Positions 7,891 to 15,094 of a DNA stretch of 15,170 nt are shown piece by piece. Under the pieces are notes generated by a model. The model was not told the origin of the DNA, made no database searches, and saw only the letters and a program-made list of their open reading frames with translations. The position numbers and the translations under genes are program-made. Location: contig JADFYA010000021.1 in assembly GCA_015233285.1 (NCBI GenBank), positions 3,707 to 18,876 of the forward strand. The letters run 5' to 3'. Every line of letters starts with the position of its first letter. Within the stretch, counting starts at the first letter, position 1. The stretch is from Deltaproteobacteria bacterium. Its GTDB lineage: Bacteria > Desulfobacterota > JADFXK01.

Positions 7891-7907
7891 AAGATATGAC
7901 ATATCTT
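7891..7907. promoter_or_regulatory. Perfect 17-bp palindrome, candidate operator
   Basis: AAGATATGACATATCTT is an exact inverted repeat with 8-bp arms around one central base. It lies about 75-90 bases upstream of the ATG at 7815, a usual place for a dimeric regulator to bind. No known regulator consensus was recognised. Confidence 0.35.
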
Positions 7908-7985
7908 ACATGCATGATAATAATGTTCCGGAAGCACGCCCTTTCAGCCCGTCGCCGATTCCGCCGCTGGGGCGTCAGGATGTCG

Positions 7986-8045
7986 TTGCAGTTTATAACA
8001 CGTTGCAGTTTATAACAAAATTTGCAGTTTATAACAAAATTTGCT
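7986..8045. repeat. Three tandem direct repeats TTGCAGTTTATAACA
   Basis: Exact 15-base copies at 7986-8000, 8003-8017 and 8022-8036, spaced 17 and 19 bases apart. The last two belong to a perfect 19-base unit ending AAAATTTGC, and a fourth partial copy begins at 8041. The arrangement resembles iterons or a cooperative regulator site. It lies 170-230 bases upstream of the IPTL-CTERM gene at 7815, near the IS remnant. Confidence 0.8.
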
Positions 8046-8358
8046 TTACCTAAATCGTATGAGTCGGCCTTACTGTTAGGAAGCCAGCATTGGTTTCTTA
8101 GATTTTTGACTTTTTATGCCATGTTGTTGAAAAAAATGTCAACAGTTTTTTTCTGTACGGGATAAAAAGTGGAATGATGATCTCTGTCCGGGACAAAAGG
8201 TGAGAGTTGGCATGGATAAGTTTTGCTGATTAGCTAGTTATCGATTACAAGCGTCTTCACGTTATGTATTTTTTATATATTATCTAAATATATAGGCTAT
8301 ACTTTATAATAAAATCATCCTGTTGTGTGCTATCACTCTATATCATGAAGGTAGCGCT
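8046..8358. other. AT-rich region with probable IS-end sequence
   Basis: This stretch is clearly richer in A+T than its flanks. It contains an imperfect direct repeat, CTGTACGGGATAAAAAGT (8153-8170) and CTGTCCGGGACAAAAGGT (8184-8201), 15 of 18 positions identical, 31 bases apart. I infer this is the left end of the element whose transposase fragment starts at 8359. No gene was found in it. Confidence 0.4.
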
Positions 8359-8574
8359 ATGAAAGAGATTAAGAGGTTAGAATCTACCTTTAAGGACTGC
8401 CTTGGTTGGCAAGCGCAAAGAATTAGCTTTTTGACGCAATTCCTCATCGCTGTGATTAAAGCCAGGACCGTTAATTTGGCCGAAATTTCCGACTGGACTT
8501 TGGACAAAATATCCATGGCATTCCTTCTTTTTATATCACGCAGATTAGTTTTGCAAGAAGCTCAAGGTGTATAG
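8359..8574 (+). pseudogene. Truncated IS4-type transposase, N-terminal fragment
   Basis: A 71-codon frame starting MKEIKRLESTFKDCLGW, then RISFLTQFLIAVIKARTVNLAEI. This is the characteristic N-terminus of IS4-family transposases (tryptophan, then a hydrophobic helix ending in KxRTVNLxE). AAGG precedes the ATG by about nine bases. The DDE catalytic core, normally some 300 further residues, is missing: the transposase similarity fades before 8555 and the DNA passes into the remnant of a Thr-Pro repeat gene at about 8561. The element is therefore a dead left-end fragment. It is the only plus-strand gene remnant in the sorting island and explains the AT-rich patch around it. Confidence 0.7.
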
Positions 8575-8673
8575 GGTTGGCGTCGGTGTCGGATAGGACG
8601 TATTCGTCGGCGTCGGATAGGCCGTCGAGGTGTTGATTGGTGTCTGAGTGGGCGTCGGTGTAGGAGTCGCAAC
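8545..8673 (-). pseudogene. Remnant of a third Thr-Pro linker/repeat-domain (IPTL-CTERM type) gene
   Basis: Minus-strand frame VATPTPTPTQTPINTSTAYP, then TPTNTSYPTPTPTLYTLS, after which the frame leaves the family and stops. It matches the linker plus the first residues (YTLSV) of the bacterial repeat domain in the two intact genes. The DNA CAAGGTGTATA at 8564-8574 is shared exactly with the equivalent point of the gene at 6499-7815. The break at about 8561 is where the IS fragment begins. The N-terminal head and the IPTL tail are both gone. The same bases are also read, in another frame, as the tail of the exosortase. Confidence 0.7.
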
Positions 8674-10136
8674 GTTCCGGTATGTTTTAGTCGAACCGAT
8701 GTCGGCTCGATCCGGCCCATTCTTCCGGCTGGCCATTCCATCAAGACCAGGGCCGAGAAGGGCAGGGCGACCATGAGGGATTTCAGTAGCCATACGGGGG
8801 GCGTCAGGTGCCATATCTCGGTCAGGGCGATGAGGGCCGCGAAATGGGTGAAGATGAGGAACATCCCGATCAGGCTGCCCCATATCTTATCCCTCCAGGA
8901 GAACCGGGGTGAGGACCACCACAGGGTCAGCCAGAAAAAGGTGTGAAATTCGACCATCCGGGAGACGCAGGAATAGGGGTCATAGGTCAGGCTCGCGGTC
9001 CCGTTGATTCTCGACATCAGTAGCGGAATGACTGTGTGAAGGGTGACCCATCTGCTTAACCAGGCCACCCCGCAGGCAGCCACCCCGGCCAGGAGCAACC
9101 GCGGGATTTGCCTCCGGTAACTAGTGACACAACTTAGGGAACATCTTTTGTATGTAACTAGAGCCAGTAACCCGGCCATCAGGACGCAGGTCCCAAAGAA
9201 ATGGCGGAAGATGCCCTGGTCGGTGCCGGTGTGGTGAAAAGAGAGGGCAATGACAACTGTCCGACTCAGGAAATGAGCATAATACACCCCAAAAAAACCC
9301 ACTACCAGCCACACCCATTTGAACCGCCACCTGGCCGGCCAGGCAAAGATCGCGGCCATAACAATGATCACCACCGGACCCGACAGACACTTCTGATTCA
9401 ACTCGATGGACAGGGAGGCCACCCGCAGCGTCAAATCCTTCGCGGACGTCTCGGCCACAAAGGACAGCAGCCAGGCAGCATGGTTAACGATCACCTGATG
9501 AAACCAGGCGCCTAAGTCGCTCTCCCCGAATAATCTGTAGGCCAGGCTGCTCAAAATGAACCCGGCGCAGAACAGCACCAGAATCTCAATCAGACGCCGT
9601 CTCGGGGCCGCCATGGCCGGACCGGTCCCCCTCTTGCCCCACCCGGCCCAGTATAAAAACAACCCCAAGGCCCCGGTAATAATCAGGGCCTGACCGGCCA
9701 GCGTATGCCAGAACCACAGGCTGTCGGTAATCCGGGACGAGGCCAGGACAATCATGGAAGAGCGCAGGATGTTGAGGCAGAAGATTAGCCCGATGCCGGA
9801 GACCAGGCCATAGAGGCGGATGGTCCAGGCCGGTAAAAAAGCCAGGGCGGCTGCAGCATACAAGAAAATAACCATGGACCCGGCACAGGACCCAGCCACC
9901 TCGAAATAGGCCGTGGCCGTGGCGATGGTGCTGCCCGTCAAGACGGTCGGAACGCCCGCCAAAGACAGCAGAACGTGGGTGGCCCAGGCTGTCCCTTCGG
10001 CCAGATGACCCAGAACATGCCGGTCGAACCAGGCCGTCTGGTCAATAAAATAAAACCCGGCCGACATCAGACAAAACAAGATTGCTTGTTTGATGAATTC
10101 GGTATCAACAGGTCTGTTATTGGCTTGAGATGTCAT
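8562..10136 (-). CDS. xrtH: Multi-module exosortase (XrtH-like) with two complete Cys-Arg-His signatures
   Basis: A 524-residue polytopic inner-membrane protein. Exosortases are transpeptidase-like cysteine proteases that cut C-terminal sorting tails and pass the protein on to the surface. Module 1 has VAGSCAGS (C84), CLNILRSSMIVL (R125) and WFWHTLAG (H144), the classic triad. Module 2 has NQKCLSGP (C250), FLSRTVVIAL (R292) and FRHFFGTC (H312) with the same spacing: Cys-Arg 41 and 42, Arg-His 19 and 20. A third region (about 345-470) keeps DPYSCVSRM (C390), but His431 stands where Arg is expected and the His is absent. Residues 476-524 are an Arg/His/Pro tail read out of frame from a Thr-Pro repeat remnant, so the native end is near 475. 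Exosortase family is certain from motifs; class H is inferred from the two IPTL-CTERM genes beside it. The third region might correspond to the separate XrtH-associated membrane protein of other genomes. The start at 10136 has only a weak GGGG site. Confidence 0.85.
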   Translation of the reverse strand: MTSQANNRPVDTEFIKQAILFCLMSAGFYFIDQTAWFDRHVLGHLAEGTAWATHVLLSLAGVPTVLTGSTIATATAYFEVAGSCAGSMVIFLYAAAALAFLPAWTIRLYGLVSGIGLIFCLNILRSSMIVLASSRITDSLWFWHTLAGQALIITGALGLFLYWAGWGKRGTGPAMAAPRRRLIEILVLFCAGFILSSLAYRLFGESDLGAWFHQVIVNHAAWLLSFVAETSAKDLTLRVASLSIELNQKCLSGPVVIIVMAAIFAWPARWRFKWVWLVVGFFGVYYAHFLSRTVVIALSFHHTGTDQGIFRHFFGTCVLMAGLLALVTYKRCSLSCVTSYRRQIPRLLLAGVAACGVAWLSRWVTLHTVIPLLMSRINGTASLTYDPYSCVSRMVEFHTFFWLTLWWSSPRFSWRDKIWGSLIGMFLIFTHFAALIALTEIWHLTPPVWLLKSLMVALPFSALVLMEWPAGRMGRIEPTSVRLKHTGTLRLLHRRPLRHQSTPRRPIRRRRIRPIRHRRQPYTP

Positions 10137-10160
10137 CCCCGTGCACTGGTCCGGTTTGAA

Positions 10161-10199
10161 GGAGAATGTTACGGAATAATAAGTTGCCGTCAGTTCTCC
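10161..10199 (-). promoter_or_regulatory. Imperfect 39-bp inverted repeat in the exosortase leader
   Basis: GGAGAA at 10161 pairs with TTCTCC at 10194, with an inner ACGG/CCGT pair, leaving an AT-rich loop. It lies 25-63 bases upstream of the exosortase ATG and could be a leader hairpin or a protein-binding site. There is no T-run, so it is not a typical terminator. Confidence 0.3.
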
Positions 10200-10337
10200 G
10201 TACCATAATCTGCGACTGAATCCAAGCGGCTTGTTTATGCCCGAAGCAAATACTAAGGATTCGGGAAGATCTGATTTTTTTACTGCCCTGTTGATCTATC
10301 CACGTCAGACAATCGCAGTACTGTTATCCGCCATCTG

Positions 10338-12698
10338 TTAATCGCAGCAAAGTTTGTCCAGCCAGTTGAATAACTGTGGTTTTATGTTGTTTTCCAGGTC
10401 ATTGAATTTTGTCTGGGCCTCATTCTTTTTCTCACTCTTTTTGAGCGTGATAATGGTAACGAAGGCCTCATGGGCTTTCTGATGATACTCGTTGACTTTT
10501 TGATAGGCCGGATGATTCGCGAGTGTCTTCATTTCACCATGAAACTGTTGGCCAAAGGCGCAGTTGAGATGCGTTGGAACCTCTTCCGGATGTAAATCGA
10601 TATATCCGTCCATGAACGCTTCCAACTTGGAAACCCAATCTAAATGAGCAGTTTTCACTTTCTCTATTCTAAACCGCAGCGGAGTGACCTTCAGGCAGGA
10701 TAACTGCCCGGACAGGCCTTCTTCACCGGATAAAAGCCGGATTTCGCCGGATTGGCGTTTTGTCCGATGTCCGCCGAAGGTAACGGTAAACATATTTTCC
10801 TTTACCTTCGAACTGGCGCCTTCAATTTCCTGGAGCATGACGACACTTCCATGGATATGGTCCAGGATGCTGTTTGCATTTGTGGCCACGCTACTCACAT
10901 TCTGAGACATTTCACTCGTTGTTACCGTTTGCTCCTCCACCGCGGTGGCAATGGTCGCGACCATGGCCATAACATCTTGGATTACTTTCTGGATATCGGC
11001 AACCCGTTCAATCACACGGTCGGTGGCCTGTTGGAGCTGCTCCACCTTATTTCGGATCACGTCGGTCGACGTCGATGATTGCCGGGCCAGTTCTTTCACT
11101 TCATTGGCCACTACGGCGAACCCTTTCCCTGATTCTCCGGCCCGGGCGGCTTCAATGGTGGCATTGAGGGCCAAAAGTTTCGTTTGATCGGCAATTTCGT
11201 TAATGGCTTCAAGGACAGACCCAATCTCTTCCGATGCTCTTTTGAGCACATCTGTTTCTTGGTGAACGCTTTCCACATTCTTGGTTGCTTGTTCGGTGAT
11301 TGTCCTTCCTTGCTCCGTATTTTGGGCAATTTCACGAACCGTAGCATCCATTTCCTCCATGCCGGCCGCGATGGTATTGACATTTTCGGTCACTCTTCTG
11401 ATCTCTTCGGCCACAGCTTCAATATTGTGCCGGCCTTTTTCCGTCAATTTACTTACATGAACCGTATGTTCGAGAGTATCTTGGGCGGCTTTCAGGTTTC
11501 CGTCGGACAATGATGCCAGAGAAATAGAGAACTCCCCGATGGTATCGGCATTGGCGCCAATTTTGCGAATCATGAGTTCCTGTTTTGATGCAAAGAGGTT
11601 GAAATAATTCGATAGGAGTCCCATTTCATCACGATTGGGCACCTCTAATCGTTCCATTAAATTCCCTTCACCTTCCGCAATATCTTTTAGTGCGTTCATA
11701 ACCTTTTTTACCCGCCGGATCACGATCCGCATGATGACAATCCAGGTGACAAAAATAAGGACAACGCAGTTTCCGGCTGTCATGACAATGATCGCCGTGA
11801 TAAGTTTGTCAACGCCGGTGTAGATTTCCACGGTTGGGGCGGTCACGACAAAAATGGATTCAATCGGTTGTAATGGCGAATCGGACTGGAATGTCATTCG
11901 TTCAACAGCCGCAATCTTGTGGATACCTTCAAAAGTGTACTCCACAAAGTCACTTTCTTGTGTCCGCAGAATGGTTTTACCAAAGTCGAAATCGGCTATG
12001 GTGGTTTTCATAATATGTTTTTGATCGGGGTGAGAAACGATTAATCCATTTTTATTGATGATATACGCATATCCCGTGTTGCCGATCTTGAAGGCGTTCA
12101 GATACTCGTCGAATTGAAATCGGACGACGGCCCAGAGCACCGCTTCACGGGTACCCTCCACTTGTACCGGACAGGCAATGATGAATACAGGCTCATCTCC
12201 ATCACCTTTTAGAATAGGGGATACGGATACTTTTCCATCGAGAGCCGTTTTGTAGTAGGCTCGCATGCTGTCGTTTTGAAAACTGAGGGAATCATTTTTG
12301 GATGTAGTAGACGTTGCAAGAAGTTTGTCGTCTTTAATAAGATCAATCCGGGCATATTGGCTCTTGCCTTTTTGGGCCGTCCCGGCGGCGAGTTCAGCCA
12401 GCATTTTGTTGCCGTCCGGGGTATTTTCTTTTTTCTGGATGGCCGTCCGGATTCGGACGGAACGACTCCAATCTTCCACTTGCTGAACCATTCTATTGTT
12501 CCATCTCCGGAGTTGATCAGTACCGAGGTGGCAGATTTGGACGATCTTGCTTCTCTCCTTTTCTTTAAGTAGCCCCAGAAACGAAGAATAGAGAATAACA
12601 GAAGAAATGATCATCCCCATGGATGTTATAGCCACAATCGGAATCACGATCTTTATCCAGAGACTCAGGTTCCTCAACTTCGTAAATCGTTCTGTCAT
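10338..12698 (-). CDS. Methyl-accepting chemotaxis protein, dCache-HAMP-MCP-CZB
   Basis: A chemoreceptor of 786 residues. Numbering from the ATG at 12704: TM1 17-42, periplasmic double-Cache-like sensor 45-295 (DKLLATST and [17 protein letters not shown] are Cache-type strands), TM2 300-328, HAMP about 329-378, and a long coiled-coil signalling domain 430-640 whose hairpin tip reads [20 protein letters not shown]. The C-terminal CZB (chemoreceptor zinc-binding) domain spans about 683-785, with candidate ligands H687, C715, H741 and H745. The tip contacts CheA/CheW; CZB domains sense zinc or oxidants. No CheR-docking pentapeptide is present. I prefer the ATG at 12698: AAGGAA is six bases upstream of it but abuts the ATG at 12704. 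No other chemotaxis gene is in view. The receptor is unrelated in function to its neighbours as far as can be seen. Confidence 0.92.
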   Translation of the reverse strand: MTERFTKLRNLSLWIKIVIPIVAITSMGMIISSVILYSSFLGLLKEKERSKIVQICHLGTDQLRRWNNRMVQQVEDWSRSVRIRTAIQKKENTPDGNKMLAELAAGTAQKGKSQYARIDLIKDDKLLATSTTSKNDSLSFQNDSMRAYYKTALDGKVSVSPILKGDGDEPVFIIACPVQVEGTREAVLWAVVRFQFDEYLNAFKIGNTGYAYIINKNGLIVSHPDQKHIMKTTIADFDFGKTILRTQESDFVEYTFEGIHKIAAVERMTFQSDSPLQPIESIFVVTAPTVEIYTGVDKLITAIIVMTAGNCVVLIFVTWIVIMRIVIRRVKKVMNALKDIAEGEGNLMERLEVPNRDEMGLLSNYFNLFASKQELMIRKIGANADTIGEFSISLASLSDGNLKAAQDTLEHTVHVSKLTEKGRHNIEAVAEEIRRVTENVNTIAAGMEEMDATVREIAQNTEQGRTITEQATKNVESVHQETDVLKRASEEIGSVLEAINEIADQTKLLALNATIEAARAGESGKGFAVVANEVKELARQSSTSTDVIRNKVEQLQQATDRVIERVADIQKVIQDVMAMVATIATAVEEQTVTTSEMSQNVSSVATNANSILDHIHGSVVMLQEIEGASSKVKENMFTVTFGGHRTKRQSGEIRLLSGEEGLSGQLSCLKVTPLRFRIEKVKTAHLDWVSKLEAFMDGYIDLHPEEVPTHLNCAFGQQFHGEMKTLANHPAYQKVNEYHQKAHEAFVTIITLKKSEKKNEAQTKFNDLENNIKPQLFNWLDKLCCD

Positions 12699-12704
12699 GT
12701 ACAT

Positions 12705-13048
12705 TCCTTTCTTCTACGTCCGGCCATAGGCCTGGGTAGCCTCGATGAGAACAATAAGTGCAGAGGGGTCAGTGGTTGCGGAGTATCCGTATAATCTTTT
12801 GAATCAGTTTGGCTTATAGAGGACGTGTATCACATGTTCCCCATCATGTCATGTGAAAATTTTCTCACGGGACAAATAATATAGAGGATAAACCACTAAA
12901 CCATACGGATAAAATAGGAATCCTTCCTAAAAAAGACATTTTTGTATGTTAGTAGCTAAGGATATGATATTAGGTTGAGGATATCGTGCGGCGCTTGCAA
13001 TGGTGGGTGGACAACCGAAAAGGGGTGAGGCGTTGAATCCAAGGGGAA
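12705..13048. other. Intergenic region between ruvB and the chemoreceptor gene
   Basis: A 344-base gap with no convincing gene. It holds a small perfect hairpin (TAGGAA/TTCCTA, 12915-12929) between A- and T-runs that could weakly terminate ruvB on the minus strand, and a 9-bp inverted repeat TATCCGTAT/ATACGGATA with arms at 12784 and 12903. I looked for a sigma-28 (FliA) promoter for the chemoreceptor and did not find one. Confidence 0.35.
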
Positions 13049-14080
13049 TCATCCCGGCCCGAAAAGGCTGTTTTGGTAGGAACAAGGCGCGGTCCGGCCA
13101 AAGTATGCATAGGCGATTTGAGTCAGCACCCGGCCTCTGGGGGTTCTTTTGATAAAGCCGCACTGGATCAAGAACGGTTCATAGACTTCCTCGATCGTGT
13201 CACGGTCTTCGCTGACCGCGGTGGCCACCGTGTCCAGTCCGACCGGGCCGCCTTCGAACTTGTCCATAATCGTTAAGAGGATGTGCCGGTCCATTTTGTC
13301 AAAACCAGATTCGTCCACCTCGAGCATGGTCAACCCACCGGCCGCCACTTTTCGAGTGATGATCCCATCGGCCATGACCTCGGCGAAGTCACGCACCCGG
13401 CGCAACAGGCGGTTGGCGATCCGAGGGGTGCCACGGGATCTGCGGGCGATTTCTTCGGCTCCGTCGTCGGTCAATTTAATCTTAAGAACTTGGGCCGACC
13501 GGAGTAAGATCGTTTTCAGCTCGCCGGGTTTATAAAACTCCACCCGCAGCACGACCCCGAACCGGTCTCGCAAAGGCGCAGTGAGCATCCCGGCCCGGGT
13601 GGTGGCCCCGACCAGAGTAAACCGGGGAAGGTCGATCCGGATGGACCTGGCCGCCGGTCCCTGGCCGATGATAATATCTAATTTGAAGTCCTCCATGGCG
13701 GGATACATAATCTCTTCCACCACGTGGTTAAGGCGGTGAATTTCATCAATAAACAAAATGTCGTGAGCTTTGAGATTGGTCAGGATGGCGGCCAGATCAC
13801 CGGGCCGTTCCAACACCGGGCCGGAGGTCGATCGAATGTCCACACCCAGTTCATTGGCCATGATATAGGCCAACGTGGTCTTGCCCAACCCCGGATGGCC
13901 GTGAAACAAGACATGATCCAGGGGTTCGGACCGCATCTTGGCGGCTTGAATAAAAACCCTCAGGTTGGTCTTGACCTCATCCTGACCGATGTATTCATCT
14001 AGTTTGGACGGACGCAATCCGGGTTCGAGGCCTGCTTCTTCGTCCTGTTTCTCCGGTTCCACCAACCGTTCTTGATCCAT
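13049..14080 (-). CDS. ruvB: Holliday junction branch-migration ATPase RuvB
   Basis: The 343-residue motor that, as hexamers on either side of RuvA, drives branch migration of Holliday junctions for RuvC resolution. Visible motifs: [16 protein letters not shown] at the start of the AAA+ domain (about 22-37), Walker [10 protein letters not shown] (61-69), Walker B IDEIHRLN (111-118), sensor 1 GATTRAG (158-164), the arginine-finger segment APLRDRFG (168-175), then the [15 protein letters not shown] sensor-2 helix and the C-terminal winged helix with [10 protein letters not shown]. Length is normal. The only oddity is His at the third Walker A position (GHPG for the usual GPPG). ruvA and ruvC, often upstream, are not adjacent here: the upstream same-strand gene is a small exported protein 119 bases away. 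Confidence 0.97.
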   Translation of the reverse strand: MDQERLVEPEKQDEEAGLEPGLRPSKLDEYIGQDEVKTNLRVFIQAAKMRSEPLDHVLFHGHPGLGKTTLAYIMANELGVDIRSTSGPVLERPGDLAAILTNLKAHDILFIDEIHRLNHVVEEIMYPAMEDFKLDIIIGQGPAARSIRIDLPRFTLVGATTRAGMLTAPLRDRFGVVLRVEFYKPGELKTILLRSAQVLKIKLTDDGAEEIARRSRGTPRIANRLLRRVRDFAEVMADGIITRKVAAGGLTMLEVDESGFDKMDRHILLTIMDKFEGGPVGLDTVATAVSEDRDTIEEVYEPFLIQCGFIKRTPRGRVLTQIAYAYFGRTAPCSYQNSLFGPG

Positions 14081-14142
14081 TTTTCACCGATACTGTAAAA
14101 ATGTGAGTATGATTAATTAATTATATTGAAACACTCTACCCC

Positions 14143-14174
14143 TCAGGTTGGCCGTGAATCAGGTTGGCCGTGAA
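14143..14174. repeat. Perfect tandem duplication of 16 bp
   Basis: TCAGGTTGGCCGTGAA occurs twice in direct succession (14143-14158 and 14159-14174) in the gap upstream of ruvB, 25 bases past the stop of the small exported protein gene. It is probably a slippage product. Confidence 0.9.
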
Positions 14175-14199
14175 GACGTTCGGTTCAATTCTCCTCCGG

Positions 14200-14538
14200 T
14201 TAGTTGACCTTCGCCTTCTTCTGGTTGTGCTTTTTCTTGTAAATCCGAGCACTGGCCTTGTTCTGTTCACGTTGAAGTTTGGCTCTTTCTTTGTTGGTCA
14301 GTTTGCCGTCGGCCTTCATTCTGGACTCGGTTTGCTTGATCCGGGCCTGTTCTCTTTCTAATTTGCCGGCTTCCTTCGGCGTCAACTCACCACTTTTTAC
14401 TCCCTGGTCAATTCTTTTCTCCTGGTTTTTCTCTCTCCACTTGATGACCGGGTCATCGGTGGGTCCGGCAAAGGAGTTGCCCAGCAGGAATAACAAAATA
14501 GCACTGGCCGCAAGCATGGTTGTCCCGAACTTCTTCAT
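14200..14538 (-). CDS. Small exported Lys/Glu-rich protein with internal repeat
   Basis: A 112-residue protein from the ATG at 14538. AGGAGG overlaps the alternative ATG at 14544, leaving six bases before the 14538 ATG, which I therefore prefer. Residues 1-24 are a signal peptide ending NSFAG. The mature part is charged and helical, with a repeated unit: SGELTPKEAGKLEREQARI, then ADGKLTNKERAKLQREQNKA, recalling half EF-hands (DGxLTxxE) without full loops. The C-terminus is strongly basic (KKKHNQKKAKVN). I recognise the type (short periplasmic LTxxExxKLxxEQ proteins of unknown role, seen in many proteobacteria) but not a named function. No partner gene is evident. Confidence 0.7.
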   Translation of the reverse strand: MKKFGTTMLAASAILLFLLGNSFAGPTDDPVIKWREKNQEKRIDQGVKSGELTPKEAGKLEREQARIKQTESRMKADGKLTNKERAKLQREQNKASARIYKKKHNQKKAKVN

Positions 14539-14609
14539 CGTCATCCTCCTTGTCAGGTTTAGTGTGGGGCGTGCATTTGACTGAACGGTTTACCGAAGAT
14601 CTAACAGCT

Positions 14610-14627
14610 AACTCAACCGGTTAAGTT
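14610..14627. promoter_or_regulatory. 18-bp near-perfect palindrome, candidate operator
   Basis: AACTCAACCGGTTAAGTT has 9-bp arms with a single mismatch. It lies 70-90 bases upstream of the small exported protein's ATG and downstream of the HEPN stop, a suitable position for a dimeric regulator. No known consensus was recognised. Confidence 0.3.
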
Positions 14628-14656
14628 AATTGGAGGGCCGTGTTGCCAATCAGTAT

Positions 14657-15094
14657 TCATTCCGGTGACCGGGATGGGAACTCGGTGATTTTTAAGAGAG
14701 TCTCCATATCAGTTGCAAAGCATTCAGCTTTTTCCAGAAGTTCCTGGACCAGGTCCGGTTCGAACGGGACTGTGGGTTGATAATTTACTTGCTGCATATT
14801 GTGGAACACCCAATCGAGAAAAGGACCCCAGGCGGGATTAACGCGCCCTGTTTTTATTATCTCCCGCTGAAATGCCAACTGCAGGGCAGAATCTTTATGG
14901 AATATTTTACCTTCTTTCACGAAAACGGCGGTGACGGCACTAAAACAGGCAAAGTAGATATCTTGCACGGCTTTCGACATCCGGTTATGTTGCCGGTTGG
15001 TCACGGCGGACTCAAGAGCCCGGCGGGCTTTGGCCAGCCAGTGGTTGGTGAAGATATCTTGATCCCTGGACCATTCCTGGGCCTGGTCGTTCAT
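14657..15094 (-). CDS. HEPN-domain protein (UPF0332-like), probable MNT/HEPN pair member
   Basis: A 145-residue, all-helical protein. It has the HEPN/UPF0332 layout: WLAKARRALESAV (first helix), AVQDIYFACFSAVTAVFVKEG (second helix, in place of the usual RAYYAMFYAAEALLL), IFHKDSALQLAFQREIIKTG, then FLDWVFHNMQQVNYQP and a last helix EPDLVQELLEKAECFATDMETLL. HEPN proteins paired with a minimal nucleotidyltransferase (MNT) form toxin-antitoxin modules in which the HEPN part is usually an RNase and the MNT part neutralises it. The start is fixed by a 4-base ATGA overlap with the upstream frame. No clear Rx4-6H RNase motif is visible, so it may be an inactive or non-nuclease member. Confidence 0.75.
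   Translation of the reverse strand: MNDQAQEWSRDQDIFTNHWLAKARRALESAVTNRQHNRMSKAVQDIYFACFSAVTAVFVKEGKIFHKDSALQLAFQREIIKTGRVNPAWGPFLDWVFHNMQQVNYQPTVPFEPDLVQELLEKAECFATDMETLLKITEFPSRSPE

Noticed and set aside
10240..10285. Plus-strand terminator (CCCGAA/TTCGGG stem, later T-run)
   Set aside because: The T-run starts nine bases after the stem, and there is no plus-strand gene upstream for it to serve.
12705..12900. Sigma-28 flagellar-type promoter for the chemoreceptor
   Set aside because: No TAAA plus GCCGATAA pair at proper spacing was found on the minus strand.
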